32,306 nt of DNA from an uncultured Alphaproteobacteria bacterium. GTDB lineage: Bacteria > Pseudomonadota > Alphaproteobacteria > Methylaequorales > Methylaequoraceae. Each line of letters starts with the position of its first letter. Position 1 is the first letter of the stretch. Positions 16,403 to 23,691 of this stretch are shown here, in pieces. The translations under genes and the position numbers were made by a program. The DNA is taken from positions 81,647-113,952 of the forward strand of contig CACBBU010000003.1 of NCBI GenBank assembly GCA_902537615.1. The letters run 5' to 3'. The notes under the pieces are model-generated. The model did not search any database. It was not told where the DNA came from and saw nothing but the letters and a program-made list of their open reading frames with translations.

Positions 16403-16804
16403 CTATCTATTTAAAACTTCCTTAATATCTTTTTCAATTTCGGTAAATGTATGGTTTAGAATTCTTTTTTTTGGGATTATTTCAAATGAAATGGACTTTT
16501 TGATACTTACCCAATTATTTCTTATTATTGATCTAAAAACCCTTTTTAAATAATTTCTTTTCACAGCATTTCCAATCTTTTTGCTAACGGTAAATCCATA
16601 TTTTGTGAAATTTGAATCTTTATCAATGTTAATGATTACAAGTTTGCCATGAAATGTACTACACTTATTTCTCAAACTTATAAACTCCACCCTTTTTTTT
16701 AGTCTATTGGACTTATTAGGCAGATAAGGTTTTTCTACCTTTTTGTCTTCTTCTGATGAGTACTTTTTTTCCACCTGGTGTAGACATTCTGGATCTAAAT
16801 CCAT
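16403..16804 (-). CDS. rnpA: Ribonuclease P protein component, start inside rpmH
   Basis: The protein core begins at [14 protein letters not shown] (residues 34-47 of the longest frame) and holds [30 protein letters not shown], the RNR-type RNA-binding motif written as RNYLKR. It binds the M1-like RNA to trim tRNA 5' ends. The oddity is the start. Between ATG 16804, which lies inside rpmH in another frame, and the core there are only a GTG (16774, also inside rpmH) and a CTG (16723, in the last codons of rpmH); no ATG, GTG or TTG exists outside rpmH. From ATG the protein is 133 residues with an acidic 30-residue leader unlike other RnpA; from CTG it would be 106, near the usual size. Either the overlap is real, as in Thermus, or a rare start is used. 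GAAGA lies before the ATG; AAGG is about 12 bases before the CTG. Confidence 0.9.
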   Translation of the reverse strand: MDLDPECLHQVEKKYSSEEDKKVEKPYLPNKSNRLKKRVEFISLRNKCSTFHGKLVIINIDKDSNFTKYGFTVSKKIGNAVKRNYLKRVFRSIIRNNWVSIKKSISFEIIPKKRILNHTFTEIEKDIKEVLNR

Positions 16805-16850
16805 GTCTTCTTTTTCTTACAATATTACTTGGTTGATAAGTTCTTTTCAT
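16716..16850 (-). CDS. rpmH: 50S ribosomal protein L34
   Basis: A 44-residue gene, easily missed because it is short. It starts [20 protein letters not shown] and goes on to [20 protein letters not shown] and a TLSA end, the full and highly conserved L34 sequence. It is a very basic protein of the large ribosomal subunit. AAGGA lies about 9 bases before the ATG. It overlaps the rnpA frame, in a different reading frame, by 89 bases if rnpA starts at its ATG, or by 8 if it starts at CTG. It follows ggt by 44 bases on the same strand. The rpmH-rnpA pair is nearly universal. Confidence 0.97.
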   Translation of the reverse strand: MKRTYQPSNIVRKRRHGFRSRMSTPGGKKVLIRRRQKGRKTLSA

Positions 16851-16894
16851 AATCCAATCCTTATATCAAATTTGTCATATTTGTAAAATAAAAA

Positions 16895-18577
16895 TTATTT
16901 TCCTCTTACTGACCCATCTCTTCTTGAATCTGCAACTCCTATGTAAAATTCATCCCTTTTTTTTATGATTGCAAGTCCACTAGTTAGATTCCTAATTTTT
17001 CCACTTTCTGACGAAATATCATTTAATATTTTTTTTTCAAAAAAGTTTTTTTCATTAATTTTTATAAAGTTAGGTCTTTCAACAATGTCTCTTATTTTAT
17101 AGTCAGAAAAAAAATCTTCACTAATAACTCTGAATACATATGAGATTATAGCTTTACCTCCAGGTGATCCGACCGTCATGTAAAAATTATCATCTTTATC
17201 AAAAATAATTAATGGTGACATAGAACTTAATGGCTTTTTATTACCCTGTGGGATATTTTTAAGAACTTTTCCTTTCATATCAGTTGTTTTGAAACGAAAA
17301 TCAGTAAGTTGATTATTTAGAAAAAAGCCGTCAGTGTAAAGTCTTGAGCCGAACGAACTTTCAATACTTGACGTAAGAGACATTACATTTTGGTACTTAT
17401 CTATTAAAGTAAAATGAGTGGTTGAATTAAAAATTTCTTCAAGGTTTTCATTGATTATATTACTCTTGAGTTTTTTAAATAAATTGAATTCTTCTAAAAG
17501 AAAATTGATATCTAATAATTTATCTATGTTTACAATATCAAAATTATCATCTCCAAGATATTTATCTCTGAGATTATATATAAAATTTAGTATTGATAAT
17601 TTCAGTCTGAAATTTTCCTTAAAACTGTCTACTTTATTTTTACTATATAAATTTTCGTAAAGCATTAAGGACTGTATTACACAAATTGTTCCCGAGGAGG
17701 GTAAACTAGGTCCACAAACTTTAAACCCATTTCTTAATTTACGACATAACGCATTCTTTTTATTGACTTTATAATTAGCTAAATCACTACTGGTCATTAA
17801 GCCTGGATTTTTTGAGCTATTTACTTTTTCAACTATATTTGAGGCTATTTGACCATTATAAAAAGCCTCAATATTTTCTGATATTTTCTCTAAGGTATTA
17901 GCGTAATCAAAATTAAAAAACTTTTTTTTAGGGTTATTTATTACTTCTTTAAATTTTGAATTAGAATTTACATCAAATAAGTACTTCTCTTTTTTTAAAG
18001 CACTAACAAGTCTTTGTGGTGGAACGAACCCTTCTCTAGCAAGTTTAATTATTGGTTTTACTAAATGTTTCCATTTAATTGTACCATAATCTTGATTAAG
18101 TTCATATAAAGTTTTTAAAGTCCCAGGTGTTCCAACAGATAACCCTCCAACCACCGCAGAAAAAAACTTTTTAGGTTTTAGGTTTTCATCAAGAAATAAA
18201 TTTTGAGTAATATTTTTTGGGGCGGTTTCTCTACCCTCGTAAGTCATAATTTTCTTTGAACTATTGTCAAAAAAGGTTGCGAACAACCCCCCTCCAAGCC
18301 CCGATGATTGCGGCTCTACAAGACCAAGAGCTAGTTGTATAGAAACAGCCGCATCAAAAACAGTTCCTCCATCCCTAAGAATATCATATCCAATTCTTGT
18401 GGCGTAGTCATTCGCTGTAACTACAATTATATTTGATCCTTCATAGTATTTATTATTATAATTAGAGTCACTTATATAAGGCTCTGGATCAATGTAAGCA
18501 TCATCAGCAAGTGAGTATGATTGTATAGTACAAAGTAAAAATATTACTAGAAAATTTTTTATTCTCTTTATAGTCAT
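16895..18577 (-). CDS. ggt: Gamma-glutamyltranspeptidase
   Basis: 560 residues, Ntn-hydrolase. A signal peptide (about 1-24, ending SYSLA-DD) sends it to the periplasm. It cleaves gamma-glutamyl bonds of glutathione and related compounds. Seen: AAVSIQLALGLVEPQSSGLG (77-96), substrate arginine R116 in YEGRETAP, PGTLKTLYEL, the autoprocessing site with nucleophile T386 in FNSTTHFTLID, SSIESSFGSRL, NNQLTDFRF, and SPGGKAIISYVF (oxyanion-site region). Self-cleavage before T386 gives a large chain of about 360 and a small chain of about 175 residues. The small chain is slightly short but ends in the usual ADSRRDG block. It is upstream of rpmH on the same strand and divergent from panB. Confidence 0.93.
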   Translation of the reverse strand: MTIKRIKNFLVIFLLCTIQSYSLADDAYIDPEPYISDSNYNNKYYEGSNIIVVTANDYATRIGYDILRDGGTVFDAAVSIQLALGLVEPQSSGLGGGLFATFFDNSSKKIMTYEGRETAPKNITQNLFLDENLKPKKFFSAVVGGLSVGTPGTLKTLYELNQDYGTIKWKHLVKPIIKLAREGFVPPQRLVSALKKEKYLFDVNSNSKFKEVINNPKKKFFNFDYANTLEKISENIEAFYNGQIASNIVEKVNSSKNPGLMTSSDLANYKVNKKNALCRKLRNGFKVCGPSLPSSGTICVIQSLMLYENLYSKNKVDSFKENFRLKLSILNFIYNLRDKYLGDDNFDIVNIDKLLDINFLLEEFNLFKKLKSNIINENLEEIFNSTTHFTLIDKYQNVMSLTSSIESSFGSRLYTDGFFLNNQLTDFRFKTTDMKGKVLKNIPQGNKKPLSSMSPLIIFDKDDNFYMTVGSPGGKAIISYVFRVISEDFFSDYKIRDIVERPNFIKINEKNFFEKKILNDISSESGKIRNLTSGLAIIKKRDEFYIGVADSRRDGSVRGK

Positions 18578-18630
18578 AAAATGTGTTATTTTAAAAAATC
18601 TAATGCTAATTGTATAAAAATAATTTGCTA

Positions 18631-19416
18631 ATGTTTTTGAAAAAAAAAAAAATAATTGAGAAATTTAAAAACAAAGTACCTATTATTTGTATCACATCAT
18701 ATACAGCACCAATTGCAAAAATTGCGGATAAGTATGCAGATATAATTTTAGTTGGTGATTCTGTTGGGCCAGTTTTGTATGGATTCAATTCAACAAGAAA
18801 AGTAAGTATAGGTTTAATTTTACAACATGCAAAAGCTGTAGTGAAGCAAGCGAAAAACTCAATAGTTGTTGTAGATATGCCATATGGGACTTATGAAAAA
18901 GATATTAAACAAGCTTATAAAAATGCAAAAAAAATTTTAATAGAAACTGGAGCTGATGCAGTTAAGCTAGAGGGTGGAGAAAAACTTTTTGATACAATAA
19001 CTTTTCTTACAAAAAAAAAAATTAATGTGATGGGTCACATAGGCTTATTACCGCAACAGCATGATGGTAAATACCCAGTTTATGGAAGAAAAAAAAATGA
19101 AGAAAAAAAAATATTGGATGACCTTAATTCTTTGGAGAAGGCAGGTGTTTTCTCAGTTGTAGTTGAGTGTACGGTTGAGTCAATAGTTAAAAAGTTAATG
19201 AAAAACTCTAATATTCCTATTATTGGTATTGGCGCTACATCAGATTGCGATGGACAAGTTCTTGTTGCCGAGGATCTTTTAGGTTTAACTGATTTTAATG
19301 CTAAATTTTTAAAAAAATACTCTAATTTGGATATTATTATTTCTCAAGCATTTAAAAAATTCTCATCGGATGTCATAAAAAGAAAATATCCCCAAAAAAA
19401 AAATTATTATAAGTAA
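18631..19416 (+). CDS. panB: 3-methyl-2-oxobutanoate hydroxymethyltransferase (ketopantoate synthase)
   Basis: 261 residues from ATG 18631; a TTG at 18610 would add seven poorly supported residues. It adds a one-carbon unit from methylene-THF to alpha-ketoisovalerate, first step of pantothenate synthesis. TIM-barrel motifs: ICITSYTAPIAKIAD, ILVGDSVGPVLYGFNSTRKV with a Mg-binding Asp, VVDMPYGTYE, DAVKLEGGEKLFDTI, VMGHIGLLPQ, and PIIGIGATSDCDGQVLVAEDLLG. SYTAP replaces the commoner AYDAP or AYDYP. The gene is followed by panC with a one-base gap, so both enzymes of ketopantoate/pantoate condensation are co-made. panE and panD are not seen. Confidence 0.94.
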   Translation: MFLKKKKIIEKFKNKVPIICITSYTAPIAKIADKYADIILVGDSVGPVLYGFNSTRKVSIGLILQHAKAVVKQAKNSIVVVDMPYGTYEKDIKQAYKNAKKILIETGADAVKLEGGEKLFDTITFLTKKKINVMGHIGLLPQQHDGKYPVYGRKKNEEKKILDDLNSLEKAGVFSVVVECTVESIVKKLMKNSNIPIIGIGATSDCDGQVLVAEDLLGLTDFNAKFLKKYSNLDIIISQAFKKFSSDVIKRKYPQKKNYYK

Positions 19417-19417
19417 A

Positions 19418-20293
19418 ATGATAATAAAAAATATAAAAGTGCTAACAGAAACTTTAAAAAAAATAAGAGGAAAAAAAAATATTAACTTTATACCCACAAT
19501 GGGAAACCTTCATGAAGGGCATTTAAGTCTATTAAAAAAATCCCAAAAAAGAGGTTGTGTTTCAATCGTCAGCATATATGTAAACCCACTTCAGTTTTCT
19601 GAGAAAAATGACTTTAAAAACTATCCAAGAACCTTGAAAAAAGATTTGGAACTACTAGAAAAAAACAACGTTGATTTAATTTTTCTGCCAAATAAAAACT
19701 TTTCTGATACGTCTATATCGCTAGAAATTGGACAATTAGGGAATAAACTATGCGGTTTGGATAGACCAGGTCATTTCTCAGGGGTTGCATCTATAATGTT
19801 GAAATTTTTAAACCTTATCCAGCCTCATTTTTTGACATTAGGACAAAAGGATTATCAACAGATCTTAGTAATTAAAAAATTAATTAGGGATTTTTTTTTT
19901 AAAACGAAATTAATAATTGTACCAACATGCAGGGAAAAGAATGGTTTAGCTTTGTCTTCACGCAACCAATTAATAGGTGATAAAAAAAAACATTTAACTA
20001 AAATGATATTTGAAACTATGAACACAATAGCATTTGATATAGAAAACTGTGGATTAAAAAAAAATAAAATAAATTATTTTGGACGAAGACTTTTGAAATT
20101 CGGTTTTGAAAAAGTAAATTATATTGAAGTTCTTAAAGAAAAAACTTTATCTGAACCTGACTGCGTACCTTCTAAATGTAGAGTATTTATCTCAATAACA
20201 ATAGATGATGTCAGGCTCATAGATAATATAGCTATCAGAAGCAAACTTGTAAAACAAAAGGGTTTAATTAAAAGTGTGAATAAAGAAAGTTAA
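19418..20293 (+). CDS. panC: Pantothenate synthetase (pantoate--beta-alanine ligase)
   Basis: 291 residues. It joins pantoate and beta-alanine using ATP. The cytidylyltransferase-like fold is shown by FIPTMGNLHEGHLSLLKKSQ (24-43), where HEGH is the HIGH-type nucleotide site, VSIYVNPLQFSEKNDFKNYP, GQLGNKLCGLDRPGHFSGVA, LGQKDYQQILVIKKLIRDF, and PTCREKNGLALSSRN (the KMSKS-like region). Length is near the family norm of 280-290. It follows panB directly. Its last 4 bases overlap the end of the convergent lipoprotein gene. Confidence 0.95.
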   Translation: MIIKNIKVLTETLKKIRGKKNINFIPTMGNLHEGHLSLLKKSQKRGCVSIVSIYVNPLQFSEKNDFKNYPRTLKKDLELLEKNNVDLIFLPNKNFSDTSISLEIGQLGNKLCGLDRPGHFSGVASIMLKFLNLIQPHFLTLGQKDYQQILVIKKLIRDFFFKTKLIIVPTCREKNGLALSSRNQLIGDKKKHLTKMIFETMNTIAFDIENCGLKKNKINYFGRRLLKFGFEKVNYIEVLKEKTLSEPDCVPSKCRVFISITIDDVRLIDNIAIRSKLVKQKGLIKSVNKES

Positions 20294-21456
20294 TTCTTAA
20301 GATAAATGTGAACTTCTTCAGCCTGTGCTGTAGTGCTATTTGACGATGCTAATGAGACTCTTTCGGATGGAACGCCCATTTCTACGACCTTATTGAAAAC
20401 TTCGGATGCTCTCTGTCTAGCTTTTTCTGCAAAACTTGCCCCACCGGTTGGACTTACTGCCACTACTTCAAAACTAGCTGAAGGCATTTGCTCAAGAGCA
20501 TTAGAAATTGATTCAAACAATGCCGTTGAGTAGTCAAAAGTGGTATCGTCAAATTTAATAACTAATATGGCGTTGTCATAATTTAGTGGAGCAATTTTAA
20601 TTGTGTCAATTGCACCTGCCTCTTCCCCACTAGTTGAAATCGTAGAGGACTGAGAGCTTCTTGTGGGTGGAGCGGAGACCTTTCCACCAAACTTACCTAC
20701 CTCAACGTCTGCAGATAATTCTTTCATGTATTGTCTTTCAGCGTTTAATATTTGGATCTCTCTAGAAATCTTCTCCTCTAACTCATCCATTAGGCGAGAA
20801 TATAACACTGATGTCCTTTGAACATCATCTTTAAGTACTTTCAGTTGGTTATGATCTTCATCAATAGCTCCCGAAATAAAGAAACTTGAGTCAATTGCAT
20901 TTTTTAAATGTGTAATGAGTGCAGCGTCAGCAGTGACACGGTTATTAACAATTTGCAAATTATTTACGTTATTTTGAATGTCTTCTAGGGCTCTTTGCGC
21001 ATCATTCCATTGTCCAACTAAAATAGGGTTTCCAGGTGTCGTACCAATCTGTAATCTTGACCGAATAGCGCTTGAAAGACCTTGATAAACTGAGGTTTGT
21101 TCGTCAACAAGATCTTTGAATCTTAAAAAATCGTTGTTGTGAGATGAAACTGCATTTTGAATACTTGATAAATCAGCTCTAAATTGGTTTATTTTTCCCC
21201 CAACAAATGTACCAGTTGGACCTGTATCGTATGCTACTTGAGGTTGTGCCACTGCGGGCTGTGCATACTGTGAAGGCGGTATTTCTTGAGTAGGGGACTC
21301 AGCAGATTCAATCGTAGCTGGAACTTCCTCTAAGGCAGGAGGAGCAACTACTTCCTCATCTGATAAGGATGGAAAAACATAATCTTGTACTCCAGTACAA
21401 GAGTAGGTTGTGAAGATAAATGATAGGAGTAAGGGTTTGATGAGATTTTTTTGCAT
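20290..21456 (-). CDS. Large periplasmic lipoprotein with coiled coil and conserved C-terminal domain, function unknown
   Basis: 388 residues. A lipoprotein signal peptide ends in TTYSC with C20 as the lipidated cysteine. A Pro/Ala/Glu/Gln-rich linker (about 38-75) follows, then long helices with coiled-coil character (about 90-255: QFRADLSSIQNAVSSHNNDF, ALEDIQNNVNNLQIVNNRVT, LYSRLMDELEEKISREIQIL). A Ser/Thr linker leads to a C-terminal alpha/beta domain (about 285-388) with AILVIKFDDTTFDYSTALF, ALEQMPSASFEVVAVSP, ARQRASEVFNKVVEMGVPSERVSL. That layout is like an OmpA-type or SPOR-sized envelope domain, and I recall similar tails on alphaproteobacterial lipoproteins, but no firm family. It has its own likely promoter at 21489-21517. 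Anchoring in the outer membrane and an envelope role are inference. Confidence 0.85.
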   Translation of the reverse strand: MQKNLIKPLLLSFIFTTYSCTGVQDYVFPSLSDEEVVAPPALEEVPATIESAESPTQEIPPSQYAQPAVAQPQVAYDTGPTGTFVGGKINQFRADLSSIQNAVSSHNNDFLRFKDLVDEQTSVYQGLSSAIRSRLQIGTTPGNPILVGQWNDAQRALEDIQNNVNNLQIVNNRVTADAALITHLKNAIDSSFFISGAIDEDHNQLKVLKDDVQRTSVLYSRLMDELEEKISREIQILNAERQYMKELSADVEVGKFGGKVSAPPTRSSQSSTISTSGEEAGAIDTIKIAPLNYDNAILVIKFDDTTFDYSTALFESISNALEQMPSASFEVVAVSPTGGASFAEKARQRASEVFNKVVEMGVPSERVSLASSNSTTAQAEEVHIYLKN

Positions 21457-21488
21457 AGGGATATGTTAGTTTGACTTAATTAGTTAAT

Positions 21489-21517
21489 ATCATAAAATTT
21501 TGTTAACAAATAAACAA
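21489..21517 (-). promoter_or_regulatory. Probable promoter of the lipoprotein gene, with a palindrome in the spacer
   Basis: On the minus strand TTGTTT (21512-21517) and TATGAT (21489-21494) are 17 bases apart, about 33 bases before the start codon. The spacer contains the perfect 12-bp palindrome TTTGTTAACAAA (21499-21510), placed where a repressor would block polymerase. No regulator gene is adjacent. Confidence 0.5.
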
Positions 21518-21568
21518 TAGATATATCCTATAAAAAGTTTAAAATAAACAAAAAAATTTTAATTATTG

Positions 21569-21597
21569 ATTCATACACTTATGAATTTTTTTTTTTT
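21569..21597 (+). terminator. Possible weak intrinsic terminator, orphan
   Basis: A 7-bp stem (ATTCATA / TATGAAT with loop CACT, 21569-21586) is followed on the plus strand by a run of 12 T (21586-21597). The stem has only one G-C pair, so it would be weak. No plus-strand gene lies just upstream (panC ends 1.3 kb away), so its job is unclear: it may stop antisense transcription before the tRNA, or end an unrecognised short RNA. Confidence 0.35.
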
Positions 21598-21622
21598 AAA
21601 TTTTTTTTTAATAACTTCTTAG

Positions 21623-21628
21623 TATAAT
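21623..21628 (+). promoter_or_regulatory. -10 element for tRNA-Arg
   Basis: A perfect TATAAT lies 12 bases before the tRNA 5' end. The position 17 bases upstream is only a T-run, so no -35 box is recognisable. Given the spacing this is the likely tRNA promoter. Confidence 0.5.
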
Positions 21629-21640
21629 TTTTTATTTTAT

Positions 21641-21717
21641 GCGCCCGTAGCTCAATTGGATAGAGCATCTGACTACGGATCAGAAGGTTGGGAGTTCGAC
21701 TCTCTCCGGGCGCGCCA
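21641..21717 (+). tRNA. tRNA-Arg (anticodon ACG)
   Basis: 77 bases folding as a full cloverleaf. Acceptor GCGCCCG pairs with CGGGCGC; the D arm is AGCTC...GAGC; the anticodon stem TCTGA/TCAGA encloses loop CTACGGA with anticodon ACG; the T arm holds GGTTCGAC-like GAGTTCGACTC. The discriminator is G and CCA is encoded. A34 would be turned to inosine by TadA, reading CGU, CGC and CGA. The gene stands alone 87 bases ahead of nrdA. Confidence 0.97.
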
Positions 21718-21740
21718 AAAATCTTTTTACATACTAGTGG

Positions 21741-21777
21741 TTGACATTAATTAAACATTAATTACTATATATAGTGT
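21741..21777 (+). promoter_or_regulatory. nrdAB promoter with NrdR-box-like operator
   Basis: A perfect -35 TTGACA (21741-21746) is followed after 16 bases by TACTAT (21763-21768) as -10. Overlying the -10 is the perfect palindrome ACTATATATAGT (21764-21775), the core of the NrdR box consensus. Binding of NrdR there would block the promoter when dATP is high. NrdR usually uses two boxes about 31 bp centre to centre; upstream there is only a weak ACTAGT-centred candidate at 21733-21738, 34 bp away. AGGA sits about 8 bases before the nrdA start. Confidence 0.65.
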
Positions 21778-21804
21778 TCTTAAAATTTTTCGTAGGAAAT
21801 TATT

Positions 21805-23673
21805 ATGCAAAACCTGACTTCTCTTAAAATTCTTCCTTTGGATAAAAAAATCCAAAAGTTAAACAACAAGAATGTTGAGGAAAATTCATTTTTACAACCA
21901 AATTATTCAAGGGATGAAAATTTAACAGATTTTGGAAAAGCTACACTTTTAGATAGATATTTACTTCCGGGTGAAAAGTTTCAGGACATGTTCTTGAGGG
22001 TATCAAAATGCTACTCGGATGACGATGATCACGCAAAAAGAATTTATGATTATATTTCAAAGTTATGGTTTATGCCTGCAACACCAGTTTTATCAAATGG
22101 AGGAGCAAAAAGAGGACTTCCGATCTCCTGTTTCTTAAATACTGTTCACGACAGTCTTGATGGAATTCTTTCAACATGGAGTGAAAATGTTTGGTTAGCT
22201 TCAAATGGGGGAGGTATTGGAACATATTGGGGAGAAGTTAGGTCAATTGGAGAAACTGTAAAAAAATCCGGACAAACCTCAGGAATAATTCCTTTTGTTA
22301 GGGTAATGGACTCACTGACACTTGCAATCTCTCAGGGCTCTTTACGAAGAGGTTCTGCAGCATGTTACCTGGACGTTCATCATCCTGAAATTGAAGAATT
22401 TTTGGAGATTAGAAAGCCATCTGGAGATTTTAATAGAAAGAGTCTTAACTTACATCATGGCATTAATATTACAGACGAATTCATGGAATGTGTTAAAAAT
22501 AACAAAGAATTCTCTTTAAGAAGCCCTAAAACTAATGAAACATTGAAAAAAATTAATGCTAGAGAGTTATGGCAAAAAATTCTAGAAACTAGAATGCAAA
22601 CTGGTGAACCCTATTTGGTTTTTATTGATACTGTTAATAAAAATATGGCTAAACACCAAATGAAAAAAGGTATGAAAGTTAAAACATCTAATTTATGCAG
22701 TGAAATTATGCTTCATACTGGCCTTGATCATCATGGTAAAGAAAGAACAGCTGTTTGTTGTTTGTCCTCTGTAAATCTTGAAAAATGGGATGAATGGTCA
22801 AAAGATGAAAACTTTGTTCAAGATATCATGAGGTTTCTAGACAATGTTTTAGAAGATTTTATTAAAAATGCTCCTGACTCCATGAAGCATGCAGCGTATT
22901 CCGCTAAAATGGAAAGATCAGTGGGACTTGGTGCAATGGGTTTTCACAGCTTTTTACAGAAGAAAGGAATACCGTTTGAAAGTGCATTGGCAAAAAGTTG
23001 GAATATTAAATTCTTTAAACATCTAAAGCAAGAAGCTGACAAGGCTTCAGTAATATTAGCCATTGAAAAAGGTGCATGTCCTGATGCCCAGGAAATGAAT
23101 GTCAAAGCAAGATTTAGTCATAAGTTAGCCATAGCACCAACTGCCTCCATCAGTATCATTTGTGGAGGGACAAGTGCATGTATTGAACCAATTCCGGCTA
23201 ACATTTACACCCACAAAACTCTGTCAGGATCCTTTACAGTCAAAAACAAATATTTGGAAAAATTATTTGAAGATAAAGGACTTAACAACGAGGTTACATG
23301 GCAAAGTATTTTAGAAAACGATGGTTCAGTTGCTCACTTAAAGGAGTTAACTCCCGAAGAAAAAGATTGCTTCAAGACTGCATTTGAAATAGACCAAAGG
23401 TGGATAATTGAAATGGCGTCTGACAGAACGCCATTTATATGTCAAAGTCAATCAATAAATCTTTATTTGTCAGCTGATGTAGATAAATGGGATTTAATGA
23501 TGCTTCATTGGAAAGCATGGGAACTCGGAGTGAAAAGCCTTTATTACTGCAGGTCTAAGTCAATTCAGAGAGCAAGTTATGCAGGTGTAGAAGGTGACAA
23601 CACCAGCAACTGGCCTAAAAAAAATATTACTGAAACTAAAACTGATTATGAGGAGTGCTTATCATGCCAATAG
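21805..23673 (+). CDS. nrdA: Class I ribonucleoside-diphosphate reductase, alpha subunit, compact form
   Basis: 622 residues. It reduces ribonucleoside diphosphates to deoxy forms with the NrdB radical. Seen: redox C109 (GLPISCFLNTV), the active triad N296, C298 and E300 in SNLCSEI, second redox cysteine in TAVCCLSSVNL (318/319), the YY radical-transfer pair near 584-585 in SLYYCRSKSI, and the C-terminal thioredoxin-accepting pair C618/C621 in ECLSCQ. Compared with E. coli NrdA (about 760), the N-terminus begins almost at the 10-stranded barrel domain (RYLLPGEKFQDMFLRVS), so there is no room for an ATP-cone. Overall dATP inhibition is therefore probably absent, while substrate-specificity control should remain. 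It forms an operon with nrdB. Confidence 0.95.
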   Translation: MQNLTSLKILPLDKKIQKLNNKNVEENSFLQPNYSRDENLTDFGKATLLDRYLLPGEKFQDMFLRVSKCYSDDDDHAKRIYDYISKLWFMPATPVLSNGGAKRGLPISCFLNTVHDSLDGILSTWSENVWLASNGGGIGTYWGEVRSIGETVKKSGQTSGIIPFVRVMDSLTLAISQGSLRRGSAACYLDVHHPEIEEFLEIRKPSGDFNRKSLNLHHGINITDEFMECVKNNKEFSLRSPKTNETLKKINARELWQKILETRMQTGEPYLVFIDTVNKNMAKHQMKKGMKVKTSNLCSEIMLHTGLDHHGKERTAVCCLSSVNLEKWDEWSKDENFVQDIMRFLDNVLEDFIKNAPDSMKHAAYSAKMERSVGLGAMGFHSFLQKKGIPFESALAKSWNIKFFKHLKQEADKASVILAIEKGACPDAQEMNVKARFSHKLAIAPTASISIICGGTSACIEPIPANIYTHKTLSGSFTVKNKYLEKLFEDKGLNNEVTWQSILENDGSVAHLKELTPEEKDCFKTAFEIDQRWIIEMASDRTPFICQSQSINLYLSADVDKWDLMMLHWKAWELGVKSLYYCRSKSIQRASYAGVEGDNTSNWPKKNITETKTDYEECLSCQ

Positions 23674-23691
23674 GCTTGACGCAGATTGATT

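Noticed and set aside
21733-21738. Second NrdR box
   Set aside because: Only six central bases are symmetric and the 34-bp centre spacing differs from the usual 31-32 bp; not listed as a feature of its own.
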